Shown: piece by piece, positions 9,180 through 18,243 of the stretch
Position numbering within the stretch: the stretch's first letter is position 1
Layout: the number at the start of each line of letters is the position of its first letter
NCBI RefSeq assembly: GCF_024158145.1
Contig: NZ_JAMYXM010000001.1
Location: 1,530,639-1,594,638, forward strand
DNA from: Notoacmeibacter sp. MSK16QG-6
Lineage (GTDB): Bacteria > Pseudomonadota > Alphaproteobacteria > Rhizobiales > Rhizobiaceae
Length of the DNA: 64,000 bases
Direction of reading: 5' to 3'
Program-made: the position numbers and the translations under genes
The notes under the pieces: model-generated
What the model saw: only the letters and a program-made list of their open reading frames with translations
What the model was told of the DNA's origin: nothing
Databases searched by the model: none

Positions 9180-10352
9180 ATGCCCGACAACCCAGCCGCT
9201 GAAGTTGAATTCCCTGTTACGGTTCCGCCGAAACGTGCCGGCGAGCTTCTGGTTCTCGGTATCGAAACAAGCTGCGATGAGACCGCTGCCGCCGTGCTGT
9301 CGGGGGCGGGCTCCGATGGCGGTCACGCGCCAGAGACGCGGCTGCTTTCCAATATCGTCCTGAGCCAGATCGAAGAGCACGCGGCATTTGGCGGCGTGGT
9401 GCCGGAGATTGCCGCACGCGCTCATGTCGCCGCACTCGACGGGATCATTAAAGCGGCTCTTCAGGATGCTGGCGTTGAACTTCCCGATCTCGATGCCATC
9501 GCGGTGACGGCAGGCCCCGGTCTCATCGGCGGGCTCATGGCGGGCTTTACCACGGCCAAGGCGCTGGCTTTTGGGGCTGACCTGCCGCTTTTGCCGATCA
9601 ACCACCTTGAAGGCCATGCCTTGACTGCCCGCATGACGCACGGGCTGGCTTTTCCCTATCTGCTGCTGCTTGTCTCCGGCGGCCATACGCAGATTGTGCT
9701 CGTCCGTGGCGTGGGCGATTACGAACGGGTCGGCACAACAATCGATGATGCGCTCGGAGAAGCTTTCGACAAGACAGCGAAATTGCTTGGCCTTCCCTAT
9801 CCAGGCGGGCCAAATGTGGAGAAGGCGGCGCTTGCCGGGGATGGAGACCGCTTTCCGCTGCCGCGGCCTTTAAAGGGAACGGATCGTCCGGACTTTTCTT
9901 TTTCGGGACTGAAGACCGCAGTGCGTCAGGCGGCGCAAAGCGTCGCGCCGCTCAGTGAAAAGGATGTCGCCGATTTGTGTGCCTCCTTTCAGGCAGCGGT
10001 GCGCGATACGCTGAGCGACCGGGTTGGCCGCGCGCTCGACCGGTTTGCCCGCGATTATCCCTCGGTTGCGTCGCCGGTTCTGGTCGTCGCCGGGGGCGTC
10101 GCCGCCAATTCCTTTCTGCGGAACGGGCTGGAGGCCCTTTGCCGGGAAAAAGGGTTTTGGTTTGTTGCGCCGCCATTGGCGCTCTGCACCGATAATGGCG
10201 CGATGATCGCTCATGCCGGTATGGAGCGGCTGCTGGCGGGATTGACGCCCGATCCTGAAGCGGTTTTCGCAATGGCGCCGCGTTCGCGCTGGCCATTGGA
10301 CGAAAGCGCCACACCTGTCGTGGGATCGGGGAAAAGAGGAGCCAAGGCGTGA
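9180..10352 (+). CDS. tsaD: tRNA N6-threonylcarbamoyladenosine (t6A37) transferase subunit
   Basis: Transfers the threonylcarbamoyl group to A37 of ANN-decoding tRNAs, acting with TsaB and TsaE. The start MPDNPAAE gives 390 residues; a longer form from 9132 would overlap the hemC leader. The N-terminal ASKHA phosphate loop [14 protein letters not shown], the block [12 protein letters not shown] and the metal-binding HLEGH (two His) are all present, followed by [15 protein letters not shown] and [15 protein letters not shown]. It overlaps gpsA by four bases (GTGA). Confidence 0.95.
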   Translation: MPDNPAAEVEFPVTVPPKRAGELLVLGIETSCDETAAAVLSGAGSDGGHAPETRLLSNIVLSQIEEHAAFGGVVPEIAARAHVAALDGIIKAALQDAGVELPDLDAIAVTAGPGLIGGLMAGFTTAKALAFGADLPLLPINHLEGHALTARMTHGLAFPYLLLLVSGGHTQIVLVRGVGDYERVGTTIDDALGEAFDKTAKLLGLPYPGGPNVEKAALAGDGDRFPLPRPLKGTDRPDFSFSGLKTAVRQAAQSVAPLSEKDVADLCASFQAAVRDTLSDRVGRALDRFARDYPSVASPVLVVAGGVAANSFLRNGLEALCREKGFWFVAPPLALCTDNGAMIAHAGMERLLAGLTPDPEAVFAMAPRSRWPLDESATPVVGSGKRGAKA

Positions 10353-11353
10353 GCAGCGTTGAACCAACAAAAGGTCCTGTCGCGGTGCTGGGTGCTGGCG
10401 CGTGGGGCACGGCATTGGCCGTATCCGCCCACCATGCGGGCCACGAAGTGCGTCTATGGGCCCGTGATAGCGCGCTTGCCGCAGAAATTGACCATCATCG
10501 CACCAATCGCCGCTACCTGCCCGATGTGCTCCTCCCGCCGACGCTCAACGCGTCGGACTCGCTGAGTGACACTTTATCGGATGCAGCGCTCGTTCTTTCG
10601 GTGGTCCCAGCTCAAGCGACGCGTACGGTGCTCGCTGAGGCTGCTGCCGATCTGCCGAAGGGCACGCCCTTGGTTCTCTGTGCCAAGGGGATCGAGCAGG
10701 ACACGGGAAAGCTGGTGAGTGAGCTGGCCGCAGAAACCTTGCCCGATGCGCCGCTTGCTGCTCTTTCCGGCCCATCCTTCGCCGCCGATGTGGTCCGTGG
10801 CCTGCCGACCGCCGTCACCGTGGCTTCAGCTGACGGTGAACTGGCACAGCATCTTGCCGAGATGCTCAGTGCCCCGGCTTTCCGCTGTTACTCCACCGAT
10901 GATCTTGTCGGTGTCGAGGCCGGCGGGGCACTGAAGAACGTGCTGGCGATCGCGGTCGGCGCAGCCGCTGGCGCCAATCTCGGGGCCAGCGCCAGGGCCG
11001 CACTCGTGACACGCGGTTTCGTTGAGTTGCGGCGCCTCGGCGTCGCGCTTGGCGGACAGGCAGATACGCTGATGGGGCTATCTGGTCTTGGCGACCTCAT
11101 TCTGACATGCAGTTCGGAACAGTCGCGCAATTTCACCTACGGTGCCGCCCTGGGACGCGGCGAATCCACTGACGGGCTAAAGCTGGCGGAGGGCGTCGCA
11201 ACCGCTTCGATCGCGGCAAAACTCGCCGATCGATATGATATCGATACGCCAATCATCGATGCCACTGTGGCTCTTCTGGCAGGTGAAAGCTCCGTCCGCG
11301 AACTGGTCGCCAGCCTGATGGCGCGGCCGGTCAAGCCCGAAGACCATATCTGA
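10349..11353 (+). CDS. gpsA: glycerol-3-phosphate dehydrogenase [NAD(P)+]
   Basis: Reduces dihydroxyacetone phosphate to sn-glycerol 3-phosphate, the backbone for phospholipid synthesis. It has 334 residues with a GTG start overlapping the tsaD stop. The Rossmann motif [12 protein letters not shown] is at residues 13-24; [13 protein letters not shown] and [22 protein letters not shown] follow, then the catalytic-lysine block [17 protein letters not shown] and [19 protein letters not shown]. The tsaD-gpsA-YciI-EVE order is a common alphaproteobacterial arrangement. Confidence 0.95.
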   Translation: MSSVEPTKGPVAVLGAGAWGTALAVSAHHAGHEVRLWARDSALAAEIDHHRTNRRYLPDVLLPPTLNASDSLSDTLSDAALVLSVVPAQATRTVLAEAAADLPKGTPLVLCAKGIEQDTGKLVSELAAETLPDAPLAALSGPSFAADVVRGLPTAVTVASADGELAQHLAEMLSAPAFRCYSTDDLVGVEAGGALKNVLAIAVGAAAGANLGASARAALVTRGFVELRRLGVALGGQADTLMGLSGLGDLILTCSSEQSRNFTYGAALGRGESTDGLKLAEGVATASIAAKLADRYDIDTPIIDATVALLAGESSVRELVASLMARPVKPEDHI

Positions 11354-11373
11354 CCCAACCGGAGAGAGAGTTC

Positions 11374-11673
11374 ATGCACTACGCCCTTATCTGCACCGAC
11401 AAGCCGGACAGCGTTTCTCTTCGCATGGAGACGCGCGAGAAGCATCTGGCCTGGCTGAAATCCTATCCGGGTGATGGGGAGGTTGTCGCTGCGGGACCTT
11501 TTCTCGACGATAGCGGCGCAATGACCGGCTCCATGCTAATCGTCGAGGCGCCCGACCGCCAGGCCGCAGAAGCGATAGCCGCCGACGATCCCTACGCCAA
11601 AGCGGGACTTTTCTCCGCAGTCGAGATCAAGGCGTGGAAATGGGTTGTCGGCAACCCACAGGACGCGGCCTGA
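11374..11673 (+). CDS. YciI family protein
   Basis: A 99-residue single-domain ferredoxin-like alpha/beta protein of the YciI family. It begins HYALICTDKPDSVSLRMETREKHLAWL, containing the family His and the REKHLAWL helix, and has GPFLDDSGAMTGSMLIVEA in the middle, as in characterised family structures where an Asp-His pair lines the pocket. Function is unknown for most members. A GAGAGAG ribosome-binding site precedes ATG. It lies 20 bases after gpsA and its stop overlaps the start of the EVE gene, so it is in the same operon. Confidence 0.87.
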   Translation: MHYALICTDKPDSVSLRMETREKHLAWLKSYPGDGEVVAAGPFLDDSGAMTGSMLIVEAPDRQAAEAIAADDPYAKAGLFSAVEIKAWKWVVGNPQDAA

Positions 11674-12110
11674 TGCAATACTGGCTGTTCAAATCCGAAC
11701 CGTTCAAGTTCTCTTGGGACGACCTCGTTGCTAAAGGCAAGCGGGGAGAGGAGTGGGACGGCGTCCGTAACTATCAGGCGCGCAATAATATGCGAGCGAT
11801 GCAGGTGGGCGATCGCGGCTTCTTCTACCATTCCAACAAGGGGCTGGAGGTCGTTGGAATTTGCGAAGTCTGCGCACTTGCCCATCCGGACTCAACGACC
11901 GACGATGCGCGCTGGGAATGCGTCGATATCCGCGCTCTTGCACCTATGCCCGACCCGGTCACGCTGAAAGATGTCAAAGCGAACGAAGCCCTTTCGGAGA
12001 TGTCCCTGGTAACCTCGATGCGCCTTTCCGTGCAGCCGGTGAAGGCGGATGAGTGGGCTGAAGTCTGCCGGATGGGCGGCATCGATCCCGACAGCCTGAA
12101 GCCGGTCTGA
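11673..12110 (+). CDS. EVE domain-containing protein
   Basis: A 145-residue single EVE domain (PUA-like fold), a family proposed to recognise modified bases in DNA or RNA. Characteristic pieces: MQYWLFKSEPFKFSWDDL at the start, WDGVRNYQARNNMRAMQVGDRGFFYHS (the RNYQARN motif is diagnostic) and the end SVQPVKADEWAEVCRMGG. The start is the ATG at 11673, sharing bases with the YciI stop (TGATG); a longer reading from 11634 would run into the YciI coding region. No methylase or restriction gene is adjacent, so a housekeeping RNA-related role is more likely than defence here. Confidence 0.9.
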   Translation: MQYWLFKSEPFKFSWDDLVAKGKRGEEWDGVRNYQARNNMRAMQVGDRGFFYHSNKGLEVVGICEVCALAHPDSTTDDARWECVDIRALAPMPDPVTLKDVKANEALSEMSLVTSMRLSVQPVKADEWAEVCRMGGIDPDSLKPV

Positions 12111-12134
12111 CCGGGCGCGGCGCGGCAAGTCGAT

Positions 12135-12800
12135 ATGGTGACGCCAGCCAGTGCGGAAGCGTTCATTCTGGCCAACACCGTGCCGCATAGACCACCGCAC
12201 GTGCCCGAAATCACACTTCATCTCGCCGATGAAGCCATCGCGCTCTGGCAGAAGACAGAAGACGAGCTTGAAGCGATTGGTCTACCCCCGCCTTTCTGGG
12301 CATTTGCCTGGGCCGGTGGGCAGGGACTCGCCCGATTCCTGCTCGATCACCCCGAGATCGTCTCCGGAAAATCCGTTCTCGACTTCGCCACGGGCAGCGG
12401 ACTGGTCGCGATTGCCGCAATGAAAGCTGGCGCTGCGCGTGTTCTTGCCGCCGATGTCGATCCTTTCTGCGCCGCCGCCGTTCGGCTCAATGCTCGGGCC
12501 AATGATGTTGCAGTCGAATTTACCGAAAACGATTTAGTCGGACACGACGAGGGGTGGCCTATCGTTCTTGCCGGCGACGTTTTTTACGACAAATCAATGG
12601 CCGAAACGCTCACGCCGTGGTTCGATACCCTCGCCTCCCGCGGGGCGCGGGTTTTGATCGGCGATCCGGGTCGGGCCTATCTGCCAAAGCGGGGCATCAT
12701 TGAAATGGCTTGCTATGAGGTTCCGGTAAGCCGTGCACTTGAGGATGCTGAGATAAAGCGCACGACGGTTTGGCAGTGGAAAGGACAAGATCACTCATGA
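12135..12800 (+). CDS. class I SAM-dependent methyltransferase (ETFB-lysine / PrmA-like)
   Basis: A 221-residue seven-beta-strand methyltransferase. The SAM-binding motif I is VLDFATGSGLVAIAA, followed by VLAADVDPFCAAAVRLNARAN, and the post-motif GDVFYDKSM occupies the place of the catalytic D/N-P-P-F-type loop. The N-terminus (VPEITLHLADEAIALWQKTE, then PFWAFAWAGGQGLARFLL) matches the family that includes electron-transfer-flavoprotein beta-subunit lysine methyltransferase and proteins labelled nicotinamide N-methylase-like. A protein substrate is therefore likely but not shown. Its stop overlaps the start of the DUF1028 gene (ATGA). Confidence 0.82.
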   Translation: MVTPASAEAFILANTVPHRPPHVPEITLHLADEAIALWQKTEDELEAIGLPPPFWAFAWAGGQGLARFLLDHPEIVSGKSVLDFATGSGLVAIAAMKAGAARVLAADVDPFCAAAVRLNARANDVAVEFTENDLVGHDEGWPIVLAGDVFYDKSMAETLTPWFDTLASRGARVLIGDPGRAYLPKRGIIEMACYEVPVSRALEDAEIKRTTVWQWKGQDHS

Positions 12801-13660
12801 CCTATTCGATTATCGGCCGCGACAGGGACAGGGGCGAAATCGGTTGTGCCGTCCAATCAAAGTTTCCTGGCGTTTCATCGGTCGTTCTGCACGGGCGCGG
12901 TGGTGTCGGCGCGGTGACGACGCAGGGCTTCGCCGATCCGTCGGCCGCCGCCAAGATCCTCGATCTGATCGGGCGCGGTGCGAAAGCAGATGAAGCCGTT
13001 ACTATCGCGGTGCGCGACCTCGACGGCGTCTCGGAGCGGCAGTTCGGCGTCATGGCGATGCATGGCGAAGGGGTTGGTCATACCGGTGCCGCGATGGACA
13101 ATTGGAACGGCTTTGCCGCTTGCATACCGGGCAAGGAATGTCTGGTCGGCGGAAATGCCCTCGCTGGCGAAAACGTCCTGACTGCGATGATCATGGCATA
13201 CGAGGCGACGTGTGAACTGCGATTACCCGACAGATTGATCGCGGCGCTGCGGGCGGGACGGGATGCGGGCGGCGAGTTGCGCGGCCAACAGGCTGCCGGC
13301 CTTCTCGTTGTCAAGGAGGAAGGCGGCTATGGGGGCCTCTCCGACCGCATGGTCGATATCAATATCTACGATCATGAGGAGCCGATTGAAGAACTGGCGC
13401 GGTGCTTCAAACTTCATCGGCTGTCCTATTTTTCCTCCGAACCCGATAAGATGGTGACAATCGAAGGTGAGATCGCCGAATTCCTGAAGGCGCTTATGAA
13501 GCGGCAGGGCTACGAAACATCTGACGGCGATGGCTGGGTCGAAGCCGATACGGATGGTTTGGCCCGCTTCATGGGCGAAGCCAATTACGATAACCGGATT
13601 CATTATGACGGGCGCATCGATAGCGAGGTGCTCGACGATTTGCGGGTGCGATACGGCTAA
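12797..13660 (+). CDS. DUF1028 domain-containing Ntn-hydrolase-like protein
   Basis: A 287-residue protein with the DUF1028 N-terminal domain starting MTYSIIGRDRDRGEIGCAVQSKFPGVSSVV, followed by GGVGAVTTQGFADPSAAAKIL and GLLVVKEEGGYGGLSDRMVDINIYDHEEPIEELARC, all typical of this family. The C-terminal part (from about residue 220, MVTIEGEIAEFLKALMKRQGY...LARFMGEANYDNR) resembles a peptidoglycan-binding-like extension found in many members. The family belongs to the Ntn-hydrolase fold; its substrate is unknown. Start chosen at the ATG that overlaps the methyltransferase stop rather than an upstream codon at 12770. Confidence 0.87.
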   Translation: MTYSIIGRDRDRGEIGCAVQSKFPGVSSVVLHGRGGVGAVTTQGFADPSAAAKILDLIGRGAKADEAVTIAVRDLDGVSERQFGVMAMHGEGVGHTGAAMDNWNGFAACIPGKECLVGGNALAGENVLTAMIMAYEATCELRLPDRLIAALRAGRDAGGELRGQQAAGLLVVKEEGGYGGLSDRMVDINIYDHEEPIEELARCFKLHRLSYFSSEPDKMVTIEGEIAEFLKALMKRQGYETSDGDGWVEADTDGLARFMGEANYDNRIHYDGRIDSEVLDDLRVRYG

Positions 13661-13730
13661 GCTGACAGCGTGTCATTGACCCGCCGTCTCAGTCGGTCCA
13701 GCTTGGCGGAATTCGTTGAGGGAGGCGATC

Positions 13731-14132
13731 ATGACTGTGAACTGGCTGGCCATTTTTGTCGCGGCAATCGCCGCGTTCGCCTTTGGAGCGGCATGGTACA
13801 TGGCGCTTTCGAAGCCATGGATACGCGTCGCCCGCGTCAATACGGAAGCGATGAACCGCAAGGATCCTACGCCCTTCATCGTGTCCTTCGTCGCCGAATT
13901 GGTGATGGCCTGGGTTCTGACCGGAATCATTTTTCATGCGACGGACGGCGCGATGGGTATATCCGAAGGGCTGCTATCGGGTCTTCTGGCGTGGCTGGGC
14001 TTCATGCTGACGACTATCGCGGTGAACCAGCGCTATCAGGGGTTCTCCTGGACCCTGACCGTGATCGATGCAGGGCACTGGCTCGGTGTCGCGCTGATAC
14101 AGGGCGCTATTCTCGGCTGGATGGGCGTTTAA
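13731..14132 (+). CDS. DUF1761 family membrane protein
   Basis: A 133-residue integral membrane protein with four predicted helices: NWLAIFVAAIAAFAFGAAWY (3-22), FIVSFVAELVMAWVLTGIIF (about 48-67), a helix around LLSGLLAWLGFMLTTIAVNQ, and LTVIDAGHWLGVALIQGAIL near the C-terminus. The WYMALSKPW element after the first helix is the DUF1761 hallmark. Function is unknown. The start is the ATG at 13731, preceded by a strong GAGGGAGG site; the in-frame TTG at 13716 lies in that site. It ends 13 bases before the convergent deoB stop. Confidence 0.85.
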   Translation: MTVNWLAIFVAAIAAFAFGAAWYMALSKPWIRVARVNTEAMNRKDPTPFIVSFVAELVMAWVLTGIIFHATDGAMGISEGLLSGLLAWLGFMLTTIAVNQRYQGFSWTLTVIDAGHWLGVALIQGAILGWMGV

Positions 14133-14145
14133 TCATCTCAACCAA

Positions 14146-15384
14146 TCAGACCCGACCGATCGGCTGGCCATGTGTTCCGTTCGGAATGCGCAGGTGGCTG
14201 GCGATTGTCTCGCCAATATCTGCGAAGGTTTCGCGCATTACGGCAAGCCCCGGCGCGGTTTCCGCGCCGGTCATGAGCACCGGAACGCGTTCGCGCGTGT
14301 GATCGGTGCCCGTCCAGGTGGGATCGTTGCCATGATCAGCCGTGATGATCAGAAGATCGTCCGGGCGTAACCCACCCAGAATTTCCGGAAGCCTTGCATC
14401 GAACCATTCCAGTGCGGCGGCATAGCCGGCCGGATTGCGCCGGTGGCCATAGAGTTGGTCGAAATCGACGAAATTGATGAAAGCAAAGCCGCCATCGGGC
14501 AGTTCGTCGAGCGCCTTGAGAGTTTCTTCCATCAGCGCCGGGTGGCCGGACACCTTGCGGGTATCGGTGACGCCGCGATGGGCGAAAATATCGGCCACCT
14601 TGCCAATGGCCCGCACAGCGTGGCCGGCGCCTTCCAGCCGATCCAGAACCGTCGGTTCGGGCGGCGGCACAGAATAGTCCCTTCGATTGCCGGTGCGTTC
14701 GAACGTTTCGGGATTTTCACCCAAAAAGGGGCGGGCGATAACACGGCCGATCTTGTATTTATCAGCAAGCTTGCGGGTGGCTTCGCACAGATCGTAGAGC
14801 CGTTCCAGCCCAAAGTGTTTCTCATGGGCGGCGATCTGGATCACGGAGTCGGCCGAGGTGTAGACAATCGGCTTGCCGCTTTCGATATGCTCCTGTCCGA
14901 ATTCTTCGATGACGCCCAGTCCTTCGGCGTGACGATCGGCGAGGATGCCCGGCAGGTTGGCAGCGGCGATCATGCCGTCGCGCACATCGTCGGGCAGGGT
15001 GGGTATCGTCTTCGGCAGATAGCCCCAGTCGAACGGCACCGGCACACCGCCGATCTCCCAATGACCGCTGATCGTATCCTTGCCCTTGGAAACCTCGGTC
15101 GCCGCGCAGGCTCGACCAATGAGGTCAGTTTCTTCTGAAAACCCGTCCGGCCACTCTCCCGTCGCCTGATGGGCGGCATGGCCGATCCCCATCTTTTTCA
15201 GGTTGGGCACGCGCAATGGGCCGCTTCTGTCCTTTGTGTCGCAGCGGCCTTGCGCACAGGCTTCGGCGATATGCTGGAAGGTCGCCGCTCCGTCATCGCT
15301 ATGCTCGCCATTATAGTATTCGGCGGCATCCGGCGCGCCGCCGATGCCAAAACTATCCATCACGATCAAAAAAGCGCGCGCCAT
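14146..15384 (-). CDS. deoB: phosphopentomutase
   Basis: Interconverts ribose-1-phosphate (or the deoxy form) and the 5-phosphate in nucleoside salvage. It has 412 residues, as usual. Alkaline-phosphatase-superfamily metal sites are intact: [16 protein letters not shown] at the start, [14 protein letters not shown] with the phosphorylated Thr, [15 protein letters not shown], and the [24 protein letters not shown] block carrying the remaining Mn2+ ligands. It stands apart from other deo genes; the L,D-transpeptidase gene upstream ends 13 bases before its start on the same strand. Confidence 0.95.
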   Translation of the reverse strand: MARAFLIVMDSFGIGGAPDAAEYYNGEHSDDGAATFQHIAEACAQGRCDTKDRSGPLRVPNLKKMGIGHAAHQATGEWPDGFSEETDLIGRACAATEVSKGKDTISGHWEIGGVPVPFDWGYLPKTIPTLPDDVRDGMIAAANLPGILADRHAEGLGVIEEFGQEHIESGKPIVYTSADSVIQIAAHEKHFGLERLYDLCEATRKLADKYKIGRVIARPFLGENPETFERTGNRRDYSVPPPEPTVLDRLEGAGHAVRAIGKVADIFAHRGVTDTRKVSGHPALMEETLKALDELPDGGFAFINFVDFDQLYGHRRNPAGYAAALEWFDARLPEILGGLRPDDLLIITADHGNDPTWTGTDHTRERVPVLMTGAETAPGLAVMRETFADIGETIASHLRIPNGTHGQPIGRV

Positions 15385-15397
15385 CAGACCACCTCAG

Positions 15398-16003
15398 CTA
15401 TCGCCGCACGATCAGCATGCGGCCAGATGTCAGATAGGGTAGCAGGCGCGCCATGTCCCGTGGTGCAATCGCGATGCATCCTTCGGTCGGAGGATAGTTT
15501 TTCTCGGCGAGGTGGAAGAAGATTGCGCTGCCGCCATGGCGCACGCGCCGGCAGTAATTATAATCGAGTACGACACAGCAATCATAAAGCCGATCCGCAC
15601 GCGCCATTTTCTCGCAACTTGCCGCGAAAGGCCGTTGGACTAACCGGTTATAAGCAGGATGGTCTGGCGCGTCACACCATCCATCATTGCGCTTTATCGA
15701 ATAAAGCGAGAGCGGACCGGTTTGCCGCCAGCCGCGATCTGAGCGGCGGTAGCCGAACAGGATCGGGTGACGGCCAAGAGGGGTTCCGCCATCGCCTTCA
15801 CGTTTCCGCGACACGATGCCGGCATGGCCGAGCGCACAGCGAAAACTGAGCGGGCCGAGGTGCAGGCGACCGTGATGGATAGCGCCCGCCGAGCGGTTGA
15901 CGACAAGCGGCGCGCGCCGAAAACGCCTGCCAGTGAATGGAACGTTAACGCGCTTGGTGTTTCCTAGGGCTTGAGTCTTCCGGTATCCGCAGTATTTTTT
16001 CAC
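15398..16003 (-). CDS. L,D-transpeptidase (YkuD-fold) family protein
   Basis: A 201-residue YkuD-domain protein, expected to act on peptidoglycan stem peptides. The catalytic region reads HGGSAIFFH followed by PTEGCIAIAPRDM near the C-terminus, giving the family His and nucleophilic Cys; SRKREGDGGTPLG is the conserved entry strand. The start is uncertain: no ATG is well placed, but a GTG at 16003 has a GGAG site seven bases upstream; a longer form to 16066 would run into the divergent response-regulator gene. No clear signal peptide is seen with this start, which is odd for an envelope enzyme but common in this subgroup. Confidence 0.82.
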   Translation of the reverse strand: MKKYCGYRKTQALGNTKRVNVPFTGRRFRRAPLVVNRSAGAIHHGRLHLGPLSFRCALGHAGIVSRKREGDGGTPLGRHPILFGYRRSDRGWRQTGPLSLYSIKRNDGWCDAPDHPAYNRLVQRPFAASCEKMARADRLYDCCVVLDYNYCRRVRHGGSAIFFHLAEKNYPPTEGCIAIAPRDMARLLPYLTSGRMLIVRR

Positions 16004-16023
16004 CCTATGTCTCCGAGGCGCCC

Positions 16024-16707
16024 ATGACCACGCGAACCATTCTCGTCGTCGATGACGACGATACATTAAGGCAGACGCTCGTCGAGCAGCTCGGCCTCTA
16101 TGATGAGTTCGAGGTCATCGAAGCCGATTCCGCGACGGCTGGAATCAATATGGCGCGCACCAATGTGGTCGATCTGATCATCATGGATGTCAACCTCCCG
16201 GATCTCGACGGACGCGAGGCCGTCAAAATGCTGCGCAAGAACGGGCTGCGCACGCCGATCATCATGCTGACCGCGCAGGATACCGATTCCGATACTATCC
16301 TCGGGCTGGAATCGGGCGCGAACGATTACATCACCAAGCCATTCCGCTTTGCGGTTCTGCTGGCGCGCATCCGGGCGCAATTGCGCCAGTTCGACCAATC
16401 GGAAGACGCCAGCTTCACGGTCGGGCCCTACACGTTCAAGCCCAAGCAGAAGGCCTTGTTCGACCGCAATGACGGCAAGATCAAGCTGACGGAAAAAGAA
16501 GCGAATATCATCCGCTACCTGATCCGCGCCGACCAGCGGGTGGTGACGCGGGACACGCTTTTGGAAGAGGTCTGGGGCTATAATAGCGGCGTTTCGACCC
16601 ATACGCTGGAAACGCATGTCTACCGCCTGCGCCAGAAGATCGAGCGCGATCCGTCCAATTGCGAAATCATCGTGACCGAAGGCGGCGGCTACAAGCTGGT
16701 TCCCTGA
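16024..16707 (+). CDS. OmpR-family response regulator, CenR-like
   Basis: A 227-residue two-domain regulator. The receiver domain (1-118) has the acidic pocket DDDD at 10-13, the phospho-acceptor Asp in LIIMDVNLPDLDG, the switch Thr in MLTAQD and the Lys in ITKPF. The winged-helix DNA-binding domain runs from about 132 to the end (KLTEKEANIIRYL, VVTRDTLLEEVWGY, THTLETHVYRLRQKIE). Sequence and neighbourhood (cNMP protein, xth, lolA, ftsK) match the regulator called CenR in Caulobacter and rhizobia, which controls envelope genes. No sensor kinase lies beside it, in keeping with the unlinked CenK. The name CenR is inference. Confidence 0.85.
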   Translation: MTTRTILVVDDDDTLRQTLVEQLGLYDEFEVIEADSATAGINMARTNVVDLIIMDVNLPDLDGREAVKMLRKNGLRTPIIMLTAQDTDSDTILGLESGANDYITKPFRFAVLLARIRAQLRQFDQSEDASFTVGPYTFKPKQKALFDRNDGKIKLTEKEANIIRYLIRADQRVVTRDTLLEEVWGYNSGVSTHTLETHVYRLRQKIERDPSNCEIIVTEGGGYKLVP

Positions 16708-16761
16708 TCTGCCGCTTGCGTGATAGAAGCGGCGCCGAACCCTTCCCAAAAGCGAACATGC

Positions 16762-17217
16762 ATGGCTCTTCAAGACGACATCGCCGCCCTGTCGCAAATC
16801 CCGCTGCTTTCATCGCTGAACGCGGAACAGTTGCGTATTCTCGCTTTCGCCAGCGAAGTCATCGATCTGGCAGAGGGACAGGAACTGTTCCGCGAAGGCG
16901 CCAATTCCGATAGCGCCTATGTCGTCCGGTCCGGCACAATCGCGTTGAAGGCCCGCGCGGATCGCCACGAGGATATGCTGGGGCGCGACGCTGTTTTGGG
17001 AGAACTGTCGCTGATCGCAACGACGACGCGGCCGGGAACGGCCAAGGTCGTGGACGGCCCTGCGAGTGTTCTGCGTCTCAATCGCACCACGCTGCGCCGG
17101 GTTCTGGAAGAATATCCCGAGCTTGCCGCCACCATGCATGAGACCATCCGCCGACGTCTTGAGACCATGACGGCCCGTATAGGCGCGCTTTCGAGCCGGT
17201 TCGACGATCCCGCCTGA
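16762..17217 (+). CDS. cyclic nucleotide-binding domain protein
   Basis: A 151-residue protein made of one CRP-type cyclic-nucleotide-binding domain: IPLLSSLNAEQLRILAFASEVIDLAEGQELFREGANSDSAYVVRSGTI, then the phosphate-binding-cassette position LGELSLIATTTRPGTAKVV. The family's conserved Arg in this cassette is present (TRPGTAK), so ligand binding is possible. There is no helix-turn-helix domain, only a C-terminal helix, so it is not a transcription factor of CRP type. It follows the response-regulator gene by 54 bases on the same strand and may be co-transcribed. The role is unknown. Confidence 0.85.
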   Translation: MALQDDIAALSQIPLLSSLNAEQLRILAFASEVIDLAEGQELFREGANSDSAYVVRSGTIALKARADRHEDMLGRDAVLGELSLIATTTRPGTAKVVDGPASVLRLNRTTLRRVLEEYPELAATMHETIRRRLETMTARIGALSSRFDDPA

Positions 17218-17301
17218 CTTGCATCGGTTCTGACAGATCGCTCTTTTGGCAGGGCATAGTTCGGGCGGTCAGCTAAACCGTTTCCGCAGACCCGGCACCA
17301 A

Positions 17302-18108
17302 TCAATCGAAATTAAAACGGGCAATGACCGGCACATGGTCGCTCGGTCGTTCCCATCCACGCGCTTCGCGCAGAACATCCAATCCGGTCAGGTGCGGCAC
17401 CAGCTCCGGGCTGCCCCAAATATGATCGAGCCGGCGGCCCCGGTCGGACGCATTCCAGTCGCGCGCCCGATAGCTCCACCAGGTGTAGAGCTTCTCTTCC
17501 GGCGGAATGATGGTGCGCATGAGATCGGCCCAGCCATTGCCGACGCGCAGACGCTCCAGCGTATCGGTTTCGATGGGGGTGTGACTGACCACCTTTAAAA
17601 GCTGCTTGTGGCTCCAGACATCGGTCTCGAGCGGCGCGATATTGAGATCGCCGACGAGAACGGATGCATCTGCCCGGTCATCCTCGGCATGGACGCCCTG
17701 CATCTCTTCCAGAAAATCGAGCTTGTGACGAAATTTCGGGTTGATCTCCGGGTCCGGCTCATCTCCGCCCGCCGGCACATAAAAGTTATGCAGCAGGATC
17801 CGCCTGTCACCTTCCTCGACGATGACGGAGAGATGCCGGCAATCGCCCTTGGCGCAATATTCACGCTTTTCGACCAGCCTAAGCGGCCTGCGAGAGAGTG
17901 TCGCCACGCCGTGATAGCCCTTTTGGCCATTCACCTCGATTGCCTGGTAGCCTTTTTGCCGCAGGGCATCGAAGGGGAATTTGTCGTCCGGGCACTTGGT
18001 TTCCTGCAGGCAGAGCACATCCGGGGCGTAGGTAGCCAGAAAACTTTCGACCAGCGGCAGCCGAAGGCGGACCGAATTGATGTTCCAAGTGGCGATGGAT
18101 AGTGACAT
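17302..18108 (-). CDS. xth: exodeoxyribonuclease III
   Basis: AP endonuclease and 3'-5' exonuclease of base-excision repair. It has 268 residues from the start MSLSIATWNINSVRLRL; an upstream ATG at 18141 would add 11 unconserved residues. Catalytic blocks: WNINSVR, VLCLQETKCPDDKFP (metal-binding Glu), VLVGDLNIAPLETDV, the YTWWSYRARDWNASDRGRRLDHIWGS stretch, and the terminal SDHVPVIARF. It is convergent with the cNMP gene and on the same strand as lolA and ftsK, but a terminator separates them. Confidence 0.94.
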   Translation of the reverse strand: MSLSIATWNINSVRLRLPLVESFLATYAPDVLCLQETKCPDDKFPFDALRQKGYQAIEVNGQKGYHGVATLSRRPLRLVEKREYCAKGDCRHLSVIVEEGDRRILLHNFYVPAGGDEPDPEINPKFRHKLDFLEEMQGVHAEDDRADASVLVGDLNIAPLETDVWSHKQLLKVVSHTPIETDTLERLRVGNGWADLMRTIIPPEEKLYTWWSYRARDWNASDRGRRLDHIWGSPELVPHLTGLDVLREARGWERPSDHVPVIARFNFD

Positions 18109-18169
18109 TGCGTTTCGCGATTTTCCCAAGTTCGGGCGCAAATTGACTGCGCATGTTCACTCATGCAAC

Positions 18170-18200
18170 GAAAAAGGCCCGCTTTTTGCGGGCCTTTGCA
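18170..18200 (-). terminator. intrinsic terminator of the ftsK-lolA transcript
   Basis: A perfect 10-base stem (18173-18182 pairing with 18188-18197) around a five-base loop. Read on the minus strand the stem is followed by a run of T, so it ends transcription that leaves lolA before xth. Confidence 0.88.
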
Positions 18201-18243
18201 GGTTATCCAAATGGTTTCGGCCAAAAAGCCGAATGGCTATCGT

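Noticed and set aside
11673..12110. EVE protein as part of a defence island
   Set aside because: All neighbours are housekeeping genes and the tsaD-gpsA-YciI-EVE order is normal for alphaproteobacteria.
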